Assembly: GCA_945913015.1 (NCBI GenBank) | Contig: CAMECH010000019.1 | Location: 1-49,181 of the forward strand | From: an uncultured Bacteroides sp. | GTDB taxonomy: Bacteria > Bacillota > Clostridia > Lachnospirales > Lachnospiraceae | Reading direction: 5' to 3' | Length of the DNA: 49,181 bases | Shown here: positions 43,759-49,181 of the stretch, one piece after another | Numbering within the stretch: the first letter of the stretch is position 1 | How the letters are laid out: the number at the start of each line of letters is the position of its first letter | Notes under the pieces: generated by a model | The model's input: the letters and a program-made list of their open reading frames with translations, nothing else | Told to the model about the DNA's origin: nothing | Databases searched by the model: none | Made by a program: the position numbers and the translations under genes

Positions 43759-46329
43759 TCATTCCTTAATTATTGCCTGTGCTGCCTTAATCGTAGCAGC
43801 GTACAACCTCATAAGTTTATCATGATTTTTTAGGATAAATGACCTGCTCTCCTCATTATCGCCTTCCTTTAAAACCTTTCCTGCAGCCTCCAATTCTTTA
43901 GCAAGGTTCGATGTCTGTTCTCCTCCAATATTCAGCGATGTAGATTTCAAGCCATGCACAAATACAGTATAATTATTCCAGTCCTGTGCATTTAAAGCTT
44001 CCGTAATATTAGTCACACGCTCATCAAAGCCCTCACAGTATAATTCCAGCATTTCCTTATAAAAATCCATGCTGTCCATACAATACCGTAAGCCTACTTT
44101 CATATTAATCAGCGGCTCATCTTCCTGCGGCATTTCATTTGCTGTATCAGTACTGCTTTCTTGAGCTATATCCTTCGCAACTTCCGTTACATCATTATTT
44201 GCGTCACTGTTTTCAATATTATTCTCAACACCGTTAGTCACTACTTTATTTGGCGGAAGAAATTTTAATAACATTTTTTCAAGCTCAATGCCATCAATCG
44301 GCTTAGATAAATAATCAGAAAATCCTGCTTTTAAGTATTCTTCTTTAGCACCCACAATAGCGTTGGCAGTAAGCGCAATAACCGGTACTTCCTTACATTG
44401 ATTTTCTGAATTTTTTATTCTGTTAAGTGTCTCAATACCATCCATTTCCGGCATCATGTGATCCAGAAGAATAACATCAAAACGCTCTTTATCAACTAAT
44501 TCCAGACATTCCATGCCGCTCATGCAGGTGGTTATCCTGATACCTGTCTTTTTCAAAAGAGCTTTTACAACCACAAGGTTCATCTCATTATCATCGACTA
44601 CAAGAGCCTTTGCTTCGGGTGCTGCAAAACTTTCATGATATCTCTTTTCCTGCTTTGCGAGAATTTCAAACTTCTGTCTGAAATCCCCTATAGGCTTTTC
44701 ATCAATTACGACCTGTGAAAGATATACCGTAAACACAGAGCCTTTTCCATATTCACTGGATACCTCTATGCGTCCGTTCATGCGCTCCAATAAACTGCGA
44801 GTGATGGCAAGACCAAGCCCCGTACCTTCTATGCTGCGGTTTTGTTCCAAATCCAATCTCTGAAAATCACCAAACAGTTTACTCATATCTTCTTTCCTGA
44901 TACCAATTCCGCTGTCTGCAACCTGCATTTTCAGAGTAAATTCATCATTGTCCCTAATTCCTTCCACAACAAATTTAACCGTTCCCTCTTTGGTATACTT
45001 TACTGCATTATTTAAAATGTTTACAATAATCTGTCTGTTACGAACCTCATCCCCGTGAAGCACCGAAGGAATATCAGGATCAATCTCAACCTGAAAATCC
45101 AGCTGTTTCTGTTTAGCCTTAACGCTTGTCATATTTACCACATCATTGAAGAAAATCGCTGAATCATAATCAGCCGGAATAATCTCCATTTTACCGGCTT
45201 CAATTTTTGAAAAATCAAGGATGTCGTTAATCAGTGATAAAAGAGTTTTGCTGGCACTTTCTATATTAATAGCATACTCTCTGATATTCTCATCTTTACT
45301 TTCACGCAACACCATCTCATTCATTCCCATAATCGCATTAATAGGTGTACGTATTTCGTGGGACATATTTGCAAGGAAATCGCTTTTTGCATGATTTGCC
45401 TGCTCTGCAAGATTTTTTGCAGCGCGGAGTTCATCACTTTCTTTCACTTTTTCTTCGGCGCTTAAAAGATATACCATACCAATAGCAAACATCAGTATCA
45501 ATAATCCGAATACCCACAGTACCAAAGCCGAAATTGTGGTAAGCCCCTCTGCAGCCGTCGCACCCGGTACTGTACCTGTAACATACAGTCCCAGCTGTTT
45601 TAGTTCTGATATAAAAAGGAAATGTCCATCTCCGGCATCCTTGTAATAAACCGCTGCTGCCGTATCAACATTCATTTTCTCTGACAATTCTGACATAGCG
45701 CTCTTTACAGTCTGAATGTTGAAAAATTCATCAGTAGAAATATTTGTATCAGAAAATGGAATTATTATCTGTCCACTCTGATCCAAAACAGCCACATTTC
45801 CATCGCCTTTGTAGCAGGTTATACCGAATTTGTTCAGCAAAACCTTCTCGTCGTACAACTTATATAACACATACTCCACATTTTCCTCATCATAAACAGG
45901 CGCTGTAAAAAGCAGACCCTGACCTGATTTATAACACACAGCAGAATGGCCGCGAAATGCCTTCTGTATTCCGGGAAAATCTGCAAAATTCAATGGATTA
46001 CCGACATACGCAGTTCCATCCAGACATAGAGCTCCCATTGACACATTCTCATCGTCACCTGCACTTATATGTAAAAATGCCTCTATTTCTTCCGTGTTAG
46101 TTTTGAAACTTTTAGCAATACTTTCAAGGTTATGTATTTCCAATTCAAATTGCTCCTCAGAAAGCAGCGCTAATGTCCTTGCCTGCTCCGCAACCTGTTT
46201 CTCCGTGTATGCCTGTAAAAGACTCCTGAGCCTTATACTCATCAGCACACCAACGCCAATCATTATCAGCGTTACAAGCATCAAAACTATTACTATTCTG
46301 CGTTTTCCATTTATCCATTTTTTTACCAT
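43759..46329 (-). CDS. Hybrid histidine kinase with Cache-like sensor, kinase, REC and HPt domains (HK4)
   Basis: An 856-residue kinase with a sensor unlike the other three. TM1 (about 11-31), a roughly 225-residue extracytoplasmic domain with dCache-like features (VAEQARTLALLSEEQ helix; GKGLLFTAPVYDEE-type strand GQGLLFTAPVYD; DQSGQIIIP), TM2 (about 265-290), HisKA phospho-His 324 (NMSHEIRTP), ATPase boxes NNAVKYTKEG, DSGIGI and GTGLGL. REC phospho-Asp is 623 ([11 protein letters not shown]) and HPt His is 792 (FVHGLKSTS). AGAGGA lies upstream. It follows two BMP-type binding-protein genes by 40 bases in one operon, which suggests that they present a ligand to this kinase. Confidence 0.92.
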   Translation of the reverse strand: MVKKWINGKRRIVIVLMLVTLIMIGVGVLMSIRLRSLLQAYTEKQVAEQARTLALLSEEQFELEIHNLESIAKSFKTNTEEIEAFLHISAGDDENVSMGALCLDGTAYVGNPLNFADFPGIQKAFRGHSAVCYKSGQGLLFTAPVYDEENVEYVLYKLYDEKVLLNKFGITCYKGDGNVAVLDQSGQIIIPFSDTNISTDEFFNIQTVKSAMSELSEKMNVDTAAAVYYKDAGDGHFLFISELKQLGLYVTGTVPGATAAEGLTTISALVLWVFGLLILMFAIGMVYLLSAEEKVKESDELRAAKNLAEQANHAKSDFLANMSHEIRTPINAIMGMNEMVLRESKDENIREYAINIESASKTLLSLINDILDFSKIEAGKMEIIPADYDSAIFFNDVVNMTSVKAKQKQLDFQVEIDPDIPSVLHGDEVRNRQIIVNILNNAVKYTKEGTVKFVVEGIRDNDEFTLKMQVADSGIGIRKEDMSKLFGDFQRLDLEQNRSIEGTGLGLAITRSLLERMNGRIEVSSEYGKGSVFTVYLSQVVIDEKPIGDFRQKFEILAKQEKRYHESFAAPEAKALVVDDNEMNLVVVKALLKKTGIRITTCMSGMECLELVDKERFDVILLDHMMPEMDGIETLNRIKNSENQCKEVPVIALTANAIVGAKEEYLKAGFSDYLSKPIDGIELEKMLLKFLPPNKVVTNGVENNIENSDANNDVTEVAKDIAQESSTDTANEMPQEDEPLINMKVGLRYCMDSMDFYKEMLELYCEGFDERVTNITEALNAQDWNNYTVFVHGLKSTSLNIGGEQTSNLAKELEAAGKVLKEGDNEESRSFILKNHDKLMRLYAATIKAAQAIIKE

Positions 46330-46369
46330 AAATATCAGTGTCCTCTAGTTAAATATAATAATTATGCAG

Positions 46370-47470
46370 TTACTCTGCATAGAACTTTACACCCTCTGCA
46401 TACCAGTCAAACTGTTCCAATAATAATTCATCGCTGATTACCTGTTTTGATTTACAACGAAGCGTTCCTTTATTGTCGTATATCTCACCTGAAAACACGT
46501 CCTGTCCGGCCAGTATTTCATTTTTAGCTCTGTTTACCTCTGTTTTTATTTCCTCTGAAACAGCAGGTGAATAATCTGTCAGCTTCACGGCATTCTCATC
46601 TATTCCTACCCAATACAGCTTTTGATTTGATGTGTTTCCTCTCAAATACTGTCTGATAATTGCCTCATAAGTCAGCTTCCAGTCACACACAACAGCCGTC
46701 AGGAATTTGTCTGAACAATTTAGCGGGCTCTGATGATATCCTATAGAATATATCCCGAGTTTTTCTGCCTCATCCACCACATATGTCTGATTCTGATGAT
46801 ATGTAATAACATCAACACCCGTATTATTTATGAGGTTATCTGCCTCTTTTTTCTCTTCTTCTTCATTATCCCATGAATCACTCCACGCCACTGTAACAAA
46901 AGCATCCGGATTAACACTTCTTACTCCTAATGCAAAAGCACTGATTCCTCGATTAACTTCACTGGTTGGCATGGCTGCAACATAACCGATATTATTATTT
47001 TGTGTTGTCATTCCTGCCACTATTCCTGCCAGATAACGTGCCTGATACAGTCTTGCAAAATACGAGGTTACATTATCAGCATGATAATCAAAAGAACTGG
47101 TAAAAAATATTACTTCAGGGTATTTAGCTATAACATCCTTTACTTCTTCTGTATAACCATAGCTCGTCAGAAAAACCATCTTGCAACCCTGTTTCACAAG
47201 ATCTTCAACCGCCGGTCCACATTCTCCGGTAAATTCTTTTACATTTTCCTTTACCAGAAGTTCTACATCAAGACTTTCACAGGCTGCTGACACCCCCTTA
47301 TAATGCATGCCATTCCATCCTTCTTCCCCAATACTTCCCGTCATGATAAATCCAATCTTTTCTTTCGCAGATACCTTTTGTCCCATCAAAGAAAGGATTG
47401 CAATCAGAATTACAAGTAATACTCCAACTGTTCCGAGTAAAACTAATCTTTTTTTCTTATTGAGTTTCAT
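46370..47470 (-). CDS. BMP-family binding protein, membrane-anchored (second copy)
   Basis: A 366-residue protein of the BmpA/Med/PnrA-like solute-binding family, whose studied members bind purine nucleosides. An N-terminal membrane helix (LVLLGTVGVLLVILIAILSL) without a lipobox Cys anchors it. The domain then runs KIGFIMTGSIGEEGWNGMHYKG, VFLTSYGYTEEV, LAGIVAGMTTQNNNIGYVAA, EVNRGISAFALGVRSVNPDA, VAWSDSWDNEEEEKKEADNLI. It overlaps the upstream BMP gene by 14 bases and precedes HK4 by 40 bases. No ABC permease or ATPase is near, so a sensory role is favoured. Ligand unknown. Confidence 0.88.
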   Translation of the reverse strand: MKLNKKKRLVLLGTVGVLLVILIAILSLMGQKVSAKEKIGFIMTGSIGEEGWNGMHYKGVSAACESLDVELLVKENVKEFTGECGPAVEDLVKQGCKMVFLTSYGYTEEVKDVIAKYPEVIFFTSSFDYHADNVTSYFARLYQARYLAGIVAGMTTQNNNIGYVAAMPTSEVNRGISAFALGVRSVNPDAFVTVAWSDSWDNEEEEKKEADNLINNTGVDVITYHQNQTYVVDEAEKLGIYSIGYHQSPLNCSDKFLTAVVCDWKLTYEAIIRQYLRGNTSNQKLYWVGIDENAVKLTDYSPAVSEEIKTEVNRAKNEILAGQDVFSGEIYDNKGTLRCKSKQVISDELLLEQFDWYAEGVKFYAE

Positions 47471-48557
47471 CTATTTTTACCCCCTCTACATACCAGAAGA
47501 AATCATTTAACATACTGTCATCTGTCATACTTTGTCCTGCTTTAATTCTTATGTTCCCCTCATTATCTTTTACCGGACCATAAAATACGTCAAATGTTCC
47601 GCTCTCAAGCCTCAGTCTCTCTTCCTCGACCTTTTCTTTTATTCCGGACTTAACATTATCTGTAAAGTCTGACAGGCTTACAATGCCGGTTTCGACGCCT
47701 TCCCAATAATGAATCCCCTGAAATTTTCCCTGCAGGCACTCTAAAATTCTTGGTTCATAGAACTTTTCCCAATTCCAGACCGGTGCTGTTAAAAATGTAT
47801 CCGGAAATCTTTTACTGTTGTCAATGTTATAACCAATTGTCCAGATGCCGTTTTTTGCAGCAATTTCAAGCGGTGCCATCGCATCTGAATGCATAGCGAG
47901 TACATCAATGTTGTGCGACTCAATCAATTGTTTCGTTGCCGACGCATTTTCTTCCTCTCCGGTCCATGAATTACTCCACTTTACATAAACCGTTGCATCA
48001 GGATTTACCTCGCGTACCCCTAATGTAAATGCGTTGATTCCTCTGTTTACCTCAGCAATTGGAAATGATGCCACATACCCAATCTCATTAGTTTCCGTCT
48101 GCAGCCCTGCGACGATTCCACTCAAATATCGCATCTGATAGATTCGTCCGAAATATGTAGAAAGATTATCTCTCTCTTCTACACCTGTAGCGTGAAAGAA
48201 ATAAACCTCCGGATGTTTATCCGCACACTCTAATTCCCATTCTCCATAGCCAAAAGAATCACAGATAATAATTTTACATCCATAACCAATTAATTCTTCT
48301 ATGGTTTCAATACAACGATTGTCCTCCGGAACCTCCTCCTTATATACAACCTCCAAATTTAATTCTCTTGCACTTATTTGCATTCCGTTGTAATGAGATT
48401 CTCCCCAGCTGTGATCATCAATCTTACCATTCAGTATAAATCCTACTTTAGTTTTTGTTTTCGTAACATCTGTTTCCTTTTTGTTCATATGAATCAATAG
48501 TATTCCAACCACTATAATACATACGAACACCATAATTGTAGCAATTATTTTTTTCAT
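47457..48557 (-). CDS. BMP-family binding protein, membrane-anchored (first copy)
   Basis: A 366-residue paralogue of the next gene. TM anchor KKIIATIMVFVCIIVVGILL, then KVGFILNGKIDDHSWGESHYNG, ICDSFGYGEWE, LSGIVAGLQTETNEIGYVAS, EVNRGINAFTLGVREVNPDA, VKWSNSWTGEEENASATKQLI. The two proteins share the family core but differ in the ligand-pocket loops, so they may bind different ligands or form a heterodimer. AGGAT lies directly before the ATG; the ribosome site is weak. First gene of the BMP-BMP-HK4 operon, with a promoter at 48693-48722 and a leader of roughly 130 bases. Confidence 0.88.
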   Translation of the reverse strand: MKKIIATIMVFVCIIVVGILLIHMNKKETDVTKTKTKVGFILNGKIDDHSWGESHYNGMQISARELNLEVVYKEEVPEDNRCIETIEELIGYGCKIIICDSFGYGEWELECADKHPEVYFFHATGVEERDNLSTYFGRIYQMRYLSGIVAGLQTETNEIGYVASFPIAEVNRGINAFTLGVREVNPDATVYVKWSNSWTGEEENASATKQLIESHNIDVLAMHSDAMAPLEIAAKNGIWTIGYNIDNSKRFPDTFLTAPVWNWEKFYEPRILECLQGKFQGIHYWEGVETGIVSLSDFTDNVKSGIKEKVEEERLRLESGTFDVFYGPVKDNEGNIRIKAGQSMTDDSMLNDFFWYVEGVKIDETQ

Positions 48558-48692
48558 CCTTTTACCCTCATATCGTAACTCATCTTAATTATTGCTGAAT
48601 CAAAAATTGCTTTCTTCAACAATGCCGTCCTTTTTAATACTCTCTTCTAAAACTTATCTTACTATTCTCCAAATATACCTTACAGCATCTTT

Positions 48693-48722
48693 ACTATAAC
48701 CCAAAACAAGTTGAAGTTTCAA
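48693..48722 (-). promoter_or_regulatory. Promoter of the BMP-BMP-HK4 operon
   Basis: TTGAAA (48717-48722), 18-base spacer, TATAGT (48693-48698), minus strand. The -35 region is part of the palindrome TTGAAACTTCAA (48711-48722), a possible operator. Confidence 0.55.
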
Positions 48723-49181
48723 GAAAAAATACTATTTTTCTTATTTCTTCTGCACTTTTTGCTAAAGCTGTTAAATGCCGTTTCATAGCCTTATGTCTGC
48801 TCATGCAATGCTTTTTGATATCTTATGCTGACATAATTCCTTTATATTTGCAACATATTTATTGCGCCACCGGCGCAAGTTTTACAAATTGACTTGTAAC
48901 ACTAAATTTGTAGGTCTCAACCTCTGAGTGCATTTAAGCCTTATATTTATAATTATATTACAGCAACAATAATTCTATATTATAATTTTAAAAATAAATC
49001 CGCTGCACATACGAATACTGTTTTTTCCATCAGAAATAATCTCTGAAATGCTGTATTTGCAAGGCGAAACATCTGATTCATATAATAAAAATGGCCTTGA
49101 CGATAGCCATTTAAAGGCTAATAATCAAGGTCATTTACCACTCTTTTATTCATTTGTTGAGGCTAAATATTTTTGCACTTA
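48723..49181. other. AT-rich region without a recognisable gene
   Basis: I find no convincing coding sequence in either direction up to the right edge. The only structure that stands out is the nested hairpin at 49091-49134. Confidence 0.6.
49091..49134 (+). other. Nested hairpin near the right edge
   Basis: Outer 10-bp stem ATGGCCTTGA (49091-49100) / TCAAGGTCAT (49125-49134), with one G-U pair valid only in plus-strand RNA. Inner stem TAGCC (49104-49108) / GGCTA (49116-49120). No T-run follows at once. It may belong to a gene or element beyond the window. Confidence 0.5.

Noticed and set aside
46370-48557. Nucleoside ABC importer
   Set aside because: Two binding proteins are present but no permease or ATPase; the next gene is a histidine kinase.
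48558-48692. Purine riboswitch upstream of the BMP genes
   Set aside because: No three-way junction with the conserved loop sequences could be found in the leader.

Overview
The window reads as low-to-moderate GC Firmicute chromosome, most likely a Lachnospiraceae-type clostridium. This rests on strong Shine-Dalgarno sequences, sigma-A promoters of TTGACA-N17-TATAAT type, the rpsL-rpsG-fusA-tuf (str) block, a T-box-controlled tryptophan ABC importer, a phosphopentomutase, an sdpRI pair, D- and L-lactate dehydrogenases and large hybrid histidine kinases. Genus cannot be fixed from the sequence. Almost everything is on the minus strand; the DUF362-ferredoxin protein, both lactate dehydrogenases and a MIF-like tautomerase are the only plus-strand genes.

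Layout. 1-3.8 kb: str operon (tuf partial, fusA, rpsG, rpsL). 3.8-7.0 kb: trpXYZ-type importer behind a T-box leader with a UGG specifier. 7.0-12 kb: hisS, divergent DUF362-ferredoxin gene, and a GGDEF-glycosyltransferase pair. 12-17 kb: YeiH-family membrane protein, YbaK/ProX deacylase, a MutS2-like ATPase without an Smr domain behind a leader-peptide/terminator region, and sdpRI. 17-20.3 kb: chemoreceptor and deoB. 20.3-24.5 kb: scar region with an oxidoreductase fragment, a 209-bp palindromic MITE-like element, a PadR-HAAS-DUF4097 operon with a 5 x 14-bp repeat array, an SDR gene with an in-frame TAA, and a run of five covarying hairpins upstream of it. 24.5-28.7 kb: two Gfo/Idh/MocA dehydrogenases and pckA. 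28.8-48.6 kb: a signalling block of four hybrid histidine kinases (all kinase-REC-HPt), a REC-REC protein, a GGDEF protein, an alpha/beta hydrolase and two membrane-anchored BMP-family binding proteins, interrupted by VanH-type D-LDH, L-LDH and MIF genes. The last 0.6 kb has no recognisable gene.

How it works together. The importer is set to open when tRNA-Trp is uncharged. The BMP-BMP-kinase operon looks like a ligand-binding two-component sensor rather than a transporter, since no permease or ATPase is present. No DNA-binding response regulator is encoded among the four kinases; the nearby outputs are a stand-alone REC-REC protein and GGDEF enzymes, so cyclic-di-GMP is a plausible but unproven output.

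The most unusual signals are non-coding. (1) Five repeats at 24069-24356 fold on the minus strand as small hairpins with a GAGA (GNRA) loop, a UU bulge and compensatory stem changes, behind a strong promoter; I do not recognise this RNA. (2) A 12-codon leader ORF with its own strong promoter and ribosome site precedes a terminator hairpin just upstream of the MutS2-like gene. (3) Two terminators overlap the next gene's promoter (str operon, sdpRI). All statements come from reading the sequence; no database search or folding program was run.
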